A stretch of DNA of 64,000 nucleotides, taken from Sceloporus undulatus. Its lineage: Eukaryota; Chordata; Lepidosauria; Squamata; Phrynosomatidae. Positions within the stretch are counted from its first letter, which is position 1, and each line of letters begins with the position of its first letter. Made by a program: the position numbers and the translations under genes. Positions 52,936 to 63,497 of this stretch are shown here, piece by piece. Below the pieces are notes generated by a model, which had not been told where the DNA came from, made no database searches, and was given only the letters and a program-made list of their open reading frames with translations. The stretch is taken from positions 187,023,608-187,087,607 of the forward strand of contig NC_056523.1 of assembly GCF_019175285.1 (NCBI RefSeq), given 5' to 3'.

Positions 52936-53766
52936 TGACTAAAGTTTCTAGAGTTATACATAGTTATATACAGTTTTGCCCAAGGGTTATGGTAAATTCA
53001 TTTTTGTTCTTCTTCTTGGTGGTGATGGTAATGTTAATGATGGTGATTTTATATCCCACCCAGTCCTGGGTCTCAAGGTCTTTTATCGATTGCACTGTTA
53101 GATTTTCTACTTGTGGTTTTCATGATGGACTTTTAAAAATGTCTAGGTGTTGTTTGTCCTTGGAGTTTATTTGCTCTTTTGTTTTACCTGATACTACTGA
53201 TAATCTCCTAGGTTTTTTTTTGTTTTTTAAATGAGGCGAGGGTAAAAAAGTACGGGTATATAAAAGAAAGAAATATGTGGACAGCAGTGCTAAACAGATG
53301 AAAGGAGGCAGTGGGGATGCTGTTCTTATTTCCCCCTTGATAATGGTTGCTTTGTACATGGCTGAATTCAGCTGGTGACCAGCCTAAAGGGCAGAAGTCC
53401 CACTGATGTGTGACTCTGTTTTTCTTGTCTCTGTGGACACAGCTGCTGGGTTGAATTAATTTGGAAGGGGACTGATTATACAAGTCACAGACACAAACAT
53501 TGCTTTTTCCACCTCAAGCACTATCTATTAAGCCTCCAATGGAGTAAGCCCTGAGTATGTTAGAAAATGACCAATTACTTCAATAGCTTCCTCCTCTAGT
53601 GACCCATAGGGAACTGGGAGAAGTTAGTCTGCAAAAGGAACATTTCTAAGTTTTGTAAATGATGGTTTGCATGAGTGAATGAGTCAACACAGATCTCACA
53701 CTAGGGCCCAACTTTTCATTAGAGCAAGAGTGGGCAACTGCCCCAGGGCTGAGGATCACTTCAGTT
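52936..53766. other. Stretch without recognised gene
   Basis: A reversed LINE-type tail (gattttatatcccacccag) lies near 53045. The rest is unrecognised. Confidence 0.3.
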
Positions 53767-53994
53767 GTCTGTGTGGTATAGTGGTTTGAGCATTAGACTA
53801 TGATTCTGTTAGACCAGGATTTGAATCCTTGCTGCATCATGGAAATCCACCAGGTGACCTTGAGCAAGTTACACACTCTCAATCTCAGAGGAAGGCAATG
53901 ACAAATCCCCCTCTGAACAAATCTTGCCCCCAGAAAAATCCATGATAGTTCACCTTCTAGTTTCCAACCTGAAAGTGCATAGCACCAACAACAA
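53767..53994 (+). mobile_element. CORE-SINE copy
   Basis: gtgtggtatagtggtttgag (A box), ggatttgaatccttgctgc (B box), aggtgaccttgagcaagtt, tail with caacaacaag. It lies 130 bp upstream of the GRM exon. Confidence 0.85.
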
Positions 53995-54127
53995 GCATTC
54001 CAGGGGTGGGGAATCTGTAGACAGTCAGGGAAGGTCAGTACCTTTTGTGTGACCCATTCCTGTAGTCTGCTGCTGACTTGTGATTCTTCCCTTCTCCTTT
54101 TCTAATCTTGCCTCCTTCTTATTCCAG

Positions 54128-54166
54128 GCCATAAGCATCCTGGAATCCCCAACAAGACCACGTGCA
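54128..54166 (+). other. GRM6: 5'UTR portion of the GRM coding exon
   Basis: A pyrimidine-rich tract (cttcccttctccttttc ... cctccttcttattccag) ends in a consensus 3' splice site with AG at 54126-54127. The 39 bases to the ATG contain TAA in the third codon of one frame, so this is untranslated leader. It implies at least one upstream noncoding exon. Confidence 0.65.
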
Positions 54167-54661
54167 ATGGACCCTGCTGCCTTCCCACTACTTTGGCTAT
54201 GGGCGCTGTGGGCTTTGGGATCCAGCCCAGGTTGGGTGTTTGGCCAGTCACCCACCCAGCCACACTCAATCAAGATAGAAGGGGACATAACGCTAGGAGG
54301 GCTCTTCCCTGTTCATGCCCGGGGCCCAGCTGGTGTGCCATGTGGGGAAGTGAAGAAGGAGAAGGGGATCCACCGAATGGAGGCCATGCTTTATGCTCTG
54401 GATCAGATTAACAGTGACCCTGACGTGCTCCCCAACATCACTCTGGGGGCCCGCATCCTGGACACCTGCTCTCGTGACACCTATGCCTTGGAGCAATCTT
54501 TGACTTTTGTCCAGGCCCTGATCCAGAAGGACACATCTGATGTGCGCTGCTCCAATGGCGAACCCCCCATCATCACCAAGCCGGAGAGAGTGGTGGCTGT
54601 CATTGGGGCCTCTGCCAGTTCTGTCTCCATCATGGTGGCCAACGTGCTTCGTCTCTTTGCT
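54167..54661 (+). CDS. GRM6: First coding exon of a group III metabotropic glutamate receptor, probably GRM6
   Basis: It encodes 165 residues of a class C G-protein-coupled receptor for L-glutamate. Residues 1-26 ([20 protein letters not shown]...) are a signal peptide. Residues 33-165 begin the extracellular Venus-flytrap domain: [56 protein letters not shown], then [21 protein letters not shown]. Lys66 and Arg70 of KGIHR and the ASASS loop (148-152) correspond to ligand-contact positions known for mGluR4. Asn90 in NIT is a possible glycosylation site. VHARG, ASASS and LRLFA favour GRM6 (ON-bipolar-cell receptor) over GRM4 (VHGRG, ASGSS, LRLFK) and GRM8 (VHAKG, AASS, LRLFK), although several stretches also resemble GRM8. 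The start is the ATG directly before the signal peptide; an upstream in-frame ATG (54080) precedes the splice acceptor. The exon ends at GCT/GTAAGT, phase 0, before the expected IPQISYAS, which is not found in the window. Confidence 0.9.
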
Positions 54662-55470
54662 GTAAGTAGAGAGACAGGCCTTTCAGAAAGAGCCCTAAGA
54701 AAGAGGTCTGAAGAGCAGTGGGGTTGCTGGGGGTGATGATGATGTTGAACCTGGGCCTGTTCTCAAGGGGAAACCATGAGACCACTGGCTCAAAGGGGAA
54801 GAGGATTCCTGAAATGCTGCCTGCATTTATTTAAATTTTGATTCCTAAAGCAAACACTGGCTTTGATCAACTTGTTAGGAAACCTAAGTGTTGTGGCATA
54901 GAAAAGAACCAGATCTCAAATGTATACAGTTCATAGTTTGGTAGGCCAAAGCAAGAGAAATTTTGCCCAGAACCTTTCTTTGGACCAGAACCCCAGAATC
55001 CCCCAGCCAGTATGGCCATGGGGGTTTCAGAGAGTTATAGTCCAAAAATAACTCCCAGAAGCTCTGGTTTTACTAATAAACCTGCAAAAGGGGGGAGAGT
55101 AGATATTATCATTGGCTAGAACATTTGTAAATTCTGTAGTGATTGGCTGAAATAGTTGTGGTTTTATTGCACCAATGTTTGAAAACTCTCTAGACGCTGG
55201 CTTAACTACTAAGTGTTATTGACTATATATAAACATTTCAACAGTTCAGGGGTATATCCGCTTTGGTTTAGTTTCATTTTATGCCAGTATAACTAAACTA
55301 AACTCAAACTAAGCTAAGGCTCACATCAACATTATCAAAATGACAGTCAACTGCAAGACTGTATTTTCTCTGTGCATGTATTCAGAAGTTAGTTATTTTG
55401 TTGTCAGTGGTACTTACTTTCAGATACCATTACAGTCAATGGCGTACTAGTAAGAGAGGCATTTGAACAT
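54662..55470 (+). other. GRM6: GRM intron, proximal part
   Basis: It starts with the GTAAGT donor. A short family F-like palindrome (54988-55065, cagaatcccccagccag and mirrored bases) is the only repeat recognised. The intron continues to the end of the window. Confidence 0.6.
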
Positions 55471-55477
55471 GTATGTG

Positions 55478-55649
55478 AGTGGTTCAGTGCTAGAGAATAC
55501 TGGGATCTCTAGTTTTGTGAGACATTCAGCCTCTGTCAGAGAGCAATGGTGCCAAAATAAACTACAGTTTGCAGGATTCCCTAGCACTGAGCCAGGTCTG
55601 TTAAAGTGGTCTCAAACTGAATTATTTCTGCAGTGTGTTTTGGACCACT
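55478..55649. mobile_element. MITE family A variant, left end truncated
   Basis: gtgctagagaatactgggat through aaactacagtttgcaggatt and ttatttctgcagtgtgttttggacc-type right end. Confidence 0.75.
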
Positions 55650-55804
55650 GAGTGAACTGGCAGTTATGCTAGAGAGATCAGACATACATAGATAATCTGC
55701 TAATTTTAGTGTATCTCCACTTGTATAGAGCCTAATGTTCTTAGGCTAACTTTTATTTGCTCAAAATAGACTGTACTATATGTGACCACATGTAATAATT
55801 TATT

Positions 55805-55905
55805 AATGTTATTTGCCGTCAAGTCAACTTCCATTTATAGCAACCCTATGAACGTGAGACCATCAAGATCCCCTATGAATGAGAGACTACTAACACCTCT
55901 GGTCA
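55805..55905 (-). mobile_element. RTE/BovB-like LINE terminal fragment
   Basis: tatttgccgtcaagtcaact, agcaaccctatgaacgtgag. Confidence 0.5.
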
Positions 55906-55954
55906 TCAACTGAATTATATCATATAATTAAATCATTACCACAGATGATTTAAA

Positions 55955-56760
55955 AAGTGATTAATGAAGATATCAAAATAGAGTTTGGAAACCTAGGCTC
56001 AGTCATTAGCCAAAATGAAGATTCTAGTCAAGAAACAGAAGACTAGGGCTACATTCACACTGCAGACATAATGCAGGCTGACATCACTTTAACTGCCATG
56101 GCTCAGTGCAGTGGATTCTGGGAATTATAGTTTTTCACAGCACCAGAAGTCTCTGACAGAGAAGGCTAAATGTCTCATAAAACTACGATTTGCAGGATTC
56201 CATAGCAGTGAGCCATAGCAGTTAAGTGATGCCAACCTGGATTATTTCTGCAATGTGGATTCAGCTATGAAGGAAATAGATAAGATCGTCAAGTGTAAAG
56301 ATATGTCAGTAGATATCAAAATCAGAATTATCCATGCCATCAGATTTCTGATTTCTGTGTATGGATTTGAAAGCTGAACAGTGAAGAAAACTGACAGGAA
56401 GAAAATTAACTCATTTGAAATGTAGTCCTGGAGGAGAGTTCTACAGATACCGTGAACTTCTAAAAAGACAAATGAATGGATCCTAGATTAAATGAGGGCT
56501 GAAGTCTCCTAGAAGGCAAACTGACCAAACTCAGGCTGTTATACTTTGGGCGTGAGACAATGTGACTCACTGGAGAAAATGATAATGTACCGTAAAGTGG
56601 GAGGTAGCAGGAAAAGAAAGAGATCACCCTGCAGGTGGAGTGAAAGTGAAGAAAGTGAAGAAACCATGGCTTTGAGTTTTCAAGACCTGAGCAGGGCAGC
56701 TGGTCATTCTCCCATTCAAAGAATTGCCATATGTCAAAGTTGACTTGACAGCAAGTAACA
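55955..56760 (+). mobile_element. RTE/BovB-like LINE 3' part, interrupted by a MITE
   Basis: Parts 55955-56047 and 56266-56760 follow the family order (ctcagtcattagccaaaatg, tctgatttctgtgtatgg, gttctacagataccgtgaac, ggtagcaggaaaagaaagag, tcaagacctgagcagggcag, gtcaaagttgacttgacagc). A family A MITE occupies the gap. Confidence 0.75.
56048..56265. mobile_element. MITE family A inserted in the BovB-like LINE
   Basis: ggctacattcacactgcag / gcaatgtggattcagc ends, inner aattctgg/gaattatagtttt and aaactacgatttgcagg. About 14 bp of LINE sequence expected from the 24-kb copy are missing at the junction. Confidence 0.8.
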
Positions 56761-57302
56761 ACAAATTATATGTAGAAAAGATTACAAAAGGCCTCCCTCT
56801 AGACACTTTCTTGCCCACATCCCCCTTTTTATGGTCCTGGTAGTGGTGCTGATTGCAATCTCTCCTGCCACACACTAGGCACCATTTACTTCCCCCTAGA
56901 AACCAAAGATGATTGGCATCACGGTATCAGCGTGAAGCCAACTCAGAATAAGAGGACTGCCCTTTTTCAGGCAACTTGTGACTTTTAAGAAAAAATAATA
57001 AATAGAGAAAATGGTACCTGCCAGCTGTGAAAAAGAATGATTGCTGGCAATAATCAGTAAGGAATTACTGGGAAAAATAAATCCAAGAAGAGAGGCCACC
57101 TTGCTATGTAGTCTGAAAATAGGACAGCAAACTTGGGGTGATATACTTGTCTCACCTCTCTTCCAAATTATATTCAACTTTTCCCATTACTATAGAAGAC
57201 AAAACCAAAAACATTGCAAAACAAATTTGACAAATATGTGGGGAACTTGATCAAAAACTGGCTAATGAACCTTTACAACATTAAGACTGCTGTCCTGTAT
57301 AC

Positions 57303-57357
57303 ACCTTGCAGTTGTTATTTGCCCCGAAGTCAACTTCACTTTATGGTAACCCTATAT
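57303..57357 (-). mobile_element. RTE/BovB-like or 5S-SINE-like terminal fragment
   Basis: gttgttatttgccccgaagtc, aacttcactttatggtaacc. Confidence 0.4.
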
Positions 57358-57359
57358 CA

Positions 57360-57570
57360 TGAGCCAGTGTGGTATAGGAGTTTCAGTGTTGGTCTGTAAC
57401 TCTGGAGACCAAGGTTCAAATCCCTGCTCAGTCATGGAAACCCCCATTCTCTCAGTCTCAGAGGAAAGCAAAGACAACACCCCTCTGAAGAAATCTCGCC
57501 AAGAAAACCCCATGATAGGCTCACCTTAGGGTTGCCATAAGTTGGAAATGACCAGAAGACAAACAGCAAC
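57360..57570 (+). mobile_element. CORE-SINE copy
   Basis: gagccagtgtggtataggag, aggttcaaatccctgctcag, ccataagttggaaatgacc. Part of the core (the gtgacc...aagtcac segment) is deleted. Confidence 0.8.
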
Positions 57571-57868
57571 AATATCATGAGACGTCATGACTGATTGGAA
57601 AATTGACTCAATCAAGGAAGCTATGGCTATGTACACACTTACTTCGGAGTATCTCATGGCTATGTATACACTTGCTTGGGAATATCATCTACGAAAGTCA
57701 GTTGACCATACTAACATATTTAGGATTCTGCTTGTAGCAGTCTAATGCAGTGGTGGGAAACATATGGGCCCATGGAATGGTGGGTTTACTTTTCCCTACA
57801 ATACTATGTAATTGGTTACAACCATAAAGTAGTTAGGTACACACATAAAGAAGTGTACATTTTTATAG

Positions 57869-57870
57869 GG

Positions 57871-57901
<31 letters not shown>

Positions 57902-57912
57902 TGTGTGTGCAT
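57869..57912. repeat. (TG)n microsatellite
   Basis: About 20 TG units with one TTTG interruption. Confidence 0.95.
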
Positions 57913-59085
57913 GCATGCACCCTGATAAATAGCTGCCTAGTGACAGAGAGATCCCTACTACATGCCAGGGCAATATATTCAACTTTCATATAAGACAGAC
58001 CCATGGCACAGTCTGGAAACAACTGGAATAAATCACCCTGGGTGAATTTACACACTGATGAGCTTCAAGATAGTGCTGATGTTCATCTGCCCAGAGCATA
58101 TTTATACACTTTTGACCATATTGCTAAGTTAATGCAAGAGCCCTCACTACTGCACATATAACAAAAGGAATCTTCTCAGTTAACGTTTTGATCCGAAGGT
58201 AATGGACTTTGAGTAAGCAGATTTATTGCTTTTACACTGTAAAGATCTGAAAGACTTGCATTGCTTTGCCAGCCCTTTAAATATGTATAGCAAGGGGACA
58301 TGATTTGCATCTTTCTGGATCCTATTACATTCTGTCCCACTCACACAACTGTATAAAATATGCCTTATAACCTGAGGTGTTAATATCAATCTGTGCTGCA
58401 TCTGAAGAAGTGGACTTGTATCCACAAAGCTCATGCTAAAATAAAAACCAGTCTTACAGGTGCTGTTACAGTCCCCCATTTCCTCTCCCTTTTCTGTCTT
58501 CCCCTCCTTTCCTCCGTTTTATACCACAAGATATTGACACAGCTATGTCTTTGGAAAAAAATATCAACTGTTCCATAGAATTGGGTTCATACTTTTAATT
58601 CCTCAGAAATTCCTATGAGATTATAAGATATGACAGAAGCAGGTCTCTTTCAGACCGGATAAGATTATTTCTGAATCTTATCTTGGAGGAAACAACTCAA
58701 AATGCACTACTTAAACCCTAGGATATAAAATTTTCTTGACCCCTGTGGCTGGAATCCTATTGGCACACTTTGGTAGCACTGCAGTTTTTCAGGGCTCATG
58801 CAGTGCTAGCAAGGAAAGACAGACAAAATCTCCTGGCTCCAAGCATCTTGTTTCTCCAGTGTCTTATTTCCTTCATGCCTTTTTTCTTCTACCAACATAG
58901 CATACCAACACAATTCTGGCCTATACACGCACTTGTTAGGGTACACAGACTCATTGAATTACTGGGATTTCTATAAATATAAATATTGGCTTAACACTGA
59001 TCAGTTGATTCAGTGCCTTTACACAAGTTGGGACTAACAGTTTGATATAGGTCCGTTTTTTTTTAATGTTTTAACCTTGTACAAT
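57913..59085. other. GRM intron stretch without recognised gene
   Basis: A Penelope-type tail fragment (ctgaagaagtggacttgtatc, aagctcatgctaaaataa) is at about 58398-58460. The rest is unrecognised. Confidence 0.35.
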
Positions 59086-59087
59086 AG

Positions 59088-59315
59088 ATGAGTCAACTAA
59101 CACTGTTGTACTTTGGACATATCATGGAAAGACAGGACTCATTAGAAAAGTGAATGATGCTCAGTAAATTGGAAAGCAGTAGGAAAAGAGGAAGACCATA
59201 TTACAGGTGGATAGACTCAGTCAAGGAAGGATTGCTTTGCAAAACCCGAGAGACTTGGAAGTTGCTCACTCATAGGGTCACCATTTGTCGAAGTTAACGA
59301 TGGCAATTAACATCA
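59088..59315 (+). mobile_element. RTE/BovB-like LINE 3' end
   Basis: ctttggacatatcatggaaag, caggactcattagaaaagtg, ggaaaagaggaagaccat, gtggatagactcagtcaag, cactcatagggtcacc. Confidence 0.7.
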
Positions 59316-59562
59316 CCAACCTTGTACAATATATTTCTTGCCAGTTAATAAGCAAACACTTTAAATAGATTGTTGACCTTGTATAATGGCATTATAAAGA
59401 TTTATCAGCAAAAGCTTTTTGATAAATGTTGCCCATAAACATTAGGTTGTACAATTCTTCATCCCTCAACAACACTGTCCTTGGAGTGACAGGCTTTTAA
59501 CACGGCACTCCCTCTCGAAATATCCAGACAACTTTCCTAATTTGTTTTTAATAGCAGCTACA

Positions 59563-59755
59563 GTTAGAGTATGACTCTGGAGACCAGGGTTTGAATCCCC
59601 AGTCAGCCACGGAAACCCACTGGGTGATTTTGGGCAAGTCACACTCTCTCAGCCTGAAAGGATTACAATGGCAAACCCCCCTCTGAACAAAGCCTGCCAA
59701 GAAACTCCTATGATAGGTTCGCCTTATGGTTGCCATAAGACAGAAATGATTCGCT
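59563..59755 (+). mobile_element. CORE-SINE copy
   Basis: agggtttgaatccccagtca, ctgggtgattttgggcaagt, ataagacagaaatgattcg. The A-box end is truncated. Confidence 0.8.
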
Positions 59756-59833
59756 TTTGTCCCTTTGTGTGTCTTCTCTTTCATAAAAGCACTGTTTTAC
59801 CATATTGACGTCTCCACATTTATTATTGTTATC

Positions 59834-59907
59834 AACATTTCACAGATGAAAACTGGGACACAAATGGCCAAGCAATATCAGACTGTGGTCAAAATGGCAA
59901 AAGATAT
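59834..59907 (+). repeat. Local duplication, copy 1 (about 72 bp)
   Basis: caacatttcacagatgaaaa ... gtggtcaaaatggcaaaag; copy 2 is at 60488-60558. Confidence 0.6.
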
Positions 59908-60487
59908 TGATGAGGAAGAACAGATAAGTTAGGAGCAGCTGCCGCAGTTTATTTTTGCCTGAGCCTTTTGGGGAGGGCAAGAGTTCATCTCTTCCTCTTC
60001 TCTCCCTCCTGCTAAATTCACTGAGTACAAACTACTTTTGCACTTGAAACTCAGTTTGCAGCAGCTGAAGTAAATACCTTACACTGGTTTGAGAGAGCAT
60101 AGTAGTTTCCCAGTGACACTAAAATGAATTATTCTTTCAAAATCCTGTGCCATCTTTCCCACTCACACATAAACACACATCTGACCTCTCAGTTCTACTT
60201 AAGCTGGGAGGCTCTGGAAAGTGTGGTTGGGGTAGGACTGAGAGGTTGCCAGGGTCAGCTGATTTATAGGACAGATGGCATTTTGTTTCCTCTCTCCATA
60301 TGCCAGAATTGGTTGAGAGGTTCTTCTTAGCAGCTGCCAAGGGGAGAAAGCTGTTAATGGCAGGGCTGATAAAAAGGACAAATAGGTGACAGGGAAGATT
60401 CAGTTGTGGTGGTCAGAAGCAGGTTGGTACAGGTCAGAAAGGAAGCAAGAAAAGAGCTCAGAAAGTTAAGAAGCATGGCATACCCTC

Positions 60488-60558
60488 AACATTTCACAAA
60501 TGAAATCTGGGACTTGTGTGGGTACGCAACATCAGAATGTGGTCAAGAAGGCAAAAGT
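60488..60558 (+). repeat. Local duplication, copy 2
   Basis: caacatttcacaaatgaaat ... gtggtcaagaaggcaaaag. The flanks of the two copies differ. Confidence 0.6.
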
Positions 60559-60561
60559 TAT

Positions 60562-61057
60562 TATTGCACAGGCTGAGTATCTCTTACCCAAACTGCTTGG
60601 GACCAGAAGTATTTTGGGTCTTTTCAGATTCTGGAATATTTTCATATACTGTACATAATGAAATATCTTGGAGATGGGACCCAAGTATAAAAATAAAAAT
60701 GAAATTTGTTTATGTTTCATTTACCCCTTATACAGTCACCCCTCTGAATCAACGGATTTTTTTTTTATTCAAAAAATATATAAATTCCAAAAGGCAAACC
60801 TTGATTTTGCCATTTTATATAAGGAAGCCATTTTATTATGCCATTGTATTGAATGAGACTTGAGCATCCACGGATTTTGCTATCCATGAGGGGTCCTGGA
60901 ACCAAATCCCAGCAGATAGCAAGGGCCCATATAATATTTTTAATAAATTTGTGTATACTGAGCCATCAGAAAGCAAAAATATCACTATCTGAGCCAACAA
61001 TGTGGACTGTTTTGGATTTTTGGAGTGTTTGAGATTTCAGAATTGCTTCTGTAAATT
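60562..61057. mobile_element. Tigger-like element (second family) with nested Tigger MITE
   Basis: caggctgagtatctcttaccc, gcttgggaccagaagtattt, atttgtttatgtttcattt, then after the nested element actgagccatcagaaagc and atcactatctgagccaac. Same family as 21505-21790. The right end is cut by the GC-rich element. Confidence 0.7.
60732..60932. mobile_element. Tigger/pogo-like MITE nested in another Tigger
   Basis: tacagtcacccctctgaatc left end, tatataaattccaaaaggc, right end gcaagggcccata. It interrupts the surrounding element between ccccttatac and ataatatttt. Confidence 0.75.
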
Positions 61058-61428
61058 GTGGCGGGTTACAGACTGCCAAAAAGCGGCGGTCTGCTGCCGC
61101 CGTCGGCGGCAGCGTCCGGGAACCGCAGCAGCCAAATGGCGCAGTTCCCGGATGCTGCAAAGAAGGAGCGCAAAAATCGCGCTCCTTCCTGCGCCCCGGA
61201 AGAGACGCCGCAAGTGCCGAAGCGCGCACTCGTGGCGTCATTTCTGGGGTGCGACGTGCGGACGCAGTGCGTCCGCTACGTCAAGATGGCGGCAGCCATG
61301 TAGAACGACCGCCGCCATTTCGTACGGACTCAGTCTGTACAAGGGTTAGGGGCATCTGGAAGAGACGTCCCTTTCTAACCCCAGTACGTGCTGAGCACAT
61401 ACTTTCCTGCCCATTTGTAACGGGCCAC
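61057..61428. mobile_element. GC-rich, CpG-rich DNA transposon remnant
   Basis: It is bounded by inverted ends GTGGCGGGTTACA and TGTAACGGGCCAC (11 of 13 bases match when inverted), with partly palindromic GC-rich interior. ORFs of 80-115 codons on both strands arise because stop codons are rare at this composition; none resembles a protein. It contains AAGATGGCGGC (61284-61294), the YY1-type motif of many promoters. The high CpG content suggests either recent insertion or low methylation. Confidence 0.6.
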
Positions 61429-61429
61429 T

Positions 61430-62200
61430 ATTTCCTTTGCTGGATTGAGTGAGGATAGCCAGGTGAGGAGATGGTCAGGGTAAATAAGACAAGAAAATGT
61501 TGTTATAACCCCCCCCCCCATTCCCTCTTACTGTTATTTAAAGGAACCAAAAATGTAGTTCTAGACATACTATTTTATTATATTTCTGTTTCCATAGTAT
61601 GCTTTTGCACCATCTTTTTTGCATCCAGTAATATCTAATCCAGTCCCTGCCAATACCCTCTATCTGATGAAGACGGTTACAAATGGTAGGTTTTGGGGTT
61701 CCAATGTCACACTTAGCTTTTTCTCTTCCCTCTTCTTTTTAACTTTCGGTTAGAAGAGTCCTGTGGAGAGCATAAAAGTTATGTTCATTATTTGATGTCA
61801 TTTTAGTTAATCCCTAATACAATGTGATACTACATTGCATCTTTTCTCAGCCTGGTGCTCTTCACTTGTGTGGGTCATGCTGGCTGGGGATGATGGGAGC
61901 TATAACTCATCATATCTAGAGGGCACTATGTTGGGGAAAGCTGCTTTGTGACTTTTAAATAATGGGTTCAAAGTCATTACCTGAATCAGATTCACAGACT
62001 TCCTTTTAATCAAATTTCAGTAGTCATCTGCCCCACACCAGCCACATAAAGAGTGCAGTGGAGGGGAAGAGAGAATGGATCATACACACGCCACTGTTTG
62101 TGTTCCTGTCCCACCCAGGGCTACTATTTTCATTTCAATAGGAACAAATAATGTCAGTTTTGGTTTGGCCCCGTGTCTTCATGAACACAGAAACAAATGT
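61430..62200. other. GRM intron stretch
   Basis: A C-run (61510-61518) and a family F-like fragment (61851-61942, gctggctggggatgatggg) are visible. Otherwise nothing recognised. Confidence 0.35.
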
Positions 62201-62202
62201 AT

Positions 62203-62300
62203 AGGCAGGGCCGGCTCGTCCATATAGGCGAACTAGGCAGCTGCCTAGGGTGCCAAACTGCAGGGGGCGCCAGAGAGAGAGAGAGAAAGAGAAAGAGTGG
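62203..62300 (+). mobile_element. hAT-like element, left end
   Basis: caggcagggccggctcgtcc, aggcagctgcctagggtgcc, ctgcagggggcgccag match a widespread reptile DNA element beginning with CAGGGCCGGC. The right end is not identified. Confidence 0.45.
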
Positions 62301-62432
62301 ATTTAGCCTGAGGATCATAGAATCAGGCAAACAGAGCAGCCAGCGGCACTGCAAGCCTCTGAGTGGCAGGAAGAGAGAGCTGCTTGCTGAGGCTGAAAGG
62401 GGGGAAGAAGTTTGCTGCGCTCTGCAACTCCT

Positions 62433-62552
62433 GGGCTGCATCCACACTGGAGAATTAACCTGGTTTGGCACTGCTTTAACTCTTTCTGGCTCAAGGCTAT
62501 GGAATTCTGGGAGTTGGAGTTTGTTGTGGAGTCCAGAGCGCCTCCCTTCTCC
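62433..62552 (+). mobile_element. MITE family A, left half
   Basis: gctgcatccacactggagaa, gcactgctttaactctttc, gaattctgggagttggagtttg; cut by the pyrimidine tract. Confidence 0.7.
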
Positions 62553-62880
62553 TTCCTTCCTTCCTTCCTTCCCTCTATTTTCTTTCCTTCTCCCTTCTTT
62601 CCTTCCTCCTCTCCTTTTCCTTCTTTCCTTCCCTCACTCTTTCTTTCCTCCTGTCCCTCCCTCCCTCCCCCCATTCCTTCTTGCCTTCCTTCTTTTCTAT
62701 CTTCCCCCTTCCTTCTCCCTTCCTTCCTTCCTCCCTCCCTTCCCTCCCTCTTTCTTTCCTCCTGTCCCTCCCTCCCTCTCTTCTTTCCTACATTTCCCCT
62801 TTCTTTCCTCTTCCTTTCTTCCTTTCTTCCCTCCCTCCTTCTTCTCTTCCTTCCTTCCTTCCTCTCTCCCTCTCTCTCTT
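62545..62880. repeat. Polypyrimidine (CCTT/CCCT)n tract
   Basis: About 335 bp almost purely of C and T on the plus strand. ORFs through it (Ser/Pro/Phe/Leu-rich, or Lys/Glu/Gly/Arg-rich on the other strand) are artefacts. Confidence 0.95.
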
Positions 62881-63040
62881 GCCAAGAGAGAGACTTGTTC
62901 AGGGAAGGCTTGCCATGGCCTTCCTCTGAGGCTGAGAGAGTGTGACTCCCCCAAAGTCACCCTGTGGGTTTCCATGGCTGAGCTGGGATTTGAACCCAGA
63001 GTCATAGTCCAGTGCTCCAACAACTAGTCCACACTGGCTC
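62881..63040 (-). mobile_element. CORE-SINE copy
   Basis: ccaagagagagacttgttcag, gagagagtgtgactccccc, gggatttgaacccagagtc, ctagtccacactggctcc. Confidence 0.8.
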
Positions 63041-63067
63041 CAACAATACACTTGAAAAGCTTGGTCT

Positions 63068-63275
63068 TTTTCCCAAGTGTCTTCACCGCAAAGGAAGGCA
63101 CCACAAAATGGAAGATATTCAAGAAAAAGGGAGGACAGGACTCAAGAAAAGCTCCAAACACTCCTAGAAATGTAAATGCATGCTTCTTAGTCATGCTCAA
63201 AATGGAGGATGTTTTAGAATACCTCCTGGACAGAAGGTTTGAATGGAGGACATGTCCTGGAAGAGCAGGAGGTCT
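63068..63275 (+). mobile_element. hAT-like MITE family B
   Basis: cttagtcatgctcaaaatgg, aatacctcctggacagaagg, aatggaggacatgtcctgg. Left part includes caaaggaaggcaccacaaaa. Confidence 0.7.
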
Positions 63276-63284
63276 GTCCTGCCC

Positions 63285-63395
63285 TGAGGCAAACCTACCA
63301 GGGGGTTTTCCTGGCAATATGAGTTCAGGGAAGCTTTGCCATGGTCTTCCTCTGAGGCTGAGAGAGTGTGGCTTGCCCACTCTTGGTGTTGTTGT
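63285..63395 (-). mobile_element. CORE-SINE fragment
   Basis: gggttttcctggcaatatg, tcctctgaggctgagagagtg; the head is replaced by a (TTA)n-type tail. Confidence 0.65.
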
Positions 63396-63497
63396 TATTA
63401 TTATTATTATTATAGTTTATTTTTAAAGTGTTGTAAATAGTGTGCCTACTATTTGTCTTTTCTTTCTTGCTCGGGAGCCATTCCCATCCTTGTTTCA

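Noticed and set aside
54080-54166. Upstream in-frame ATG extending the GRM ORF
   Set aside because: It lies in the polypyrimidine tract before a clear splice acceptor at 54127, and the extension is not signal-peptide-like.
61002-61349. Overlapping 80-115 codon ORFs on both strands in GC-rich DNA
   Set aside because: They fall within a transposon with inverted ends, are open on both strands because of composition, and resemble no protein.
62197-63027. A 276-codon ORF, the longest in the window
   Set aside because: It runs through a DNA element end, a family A MITE, a pyrimidine tract and a CORE-SINE. It is low-complexity Ser/Pro/Phe/Leu and is not a gene.
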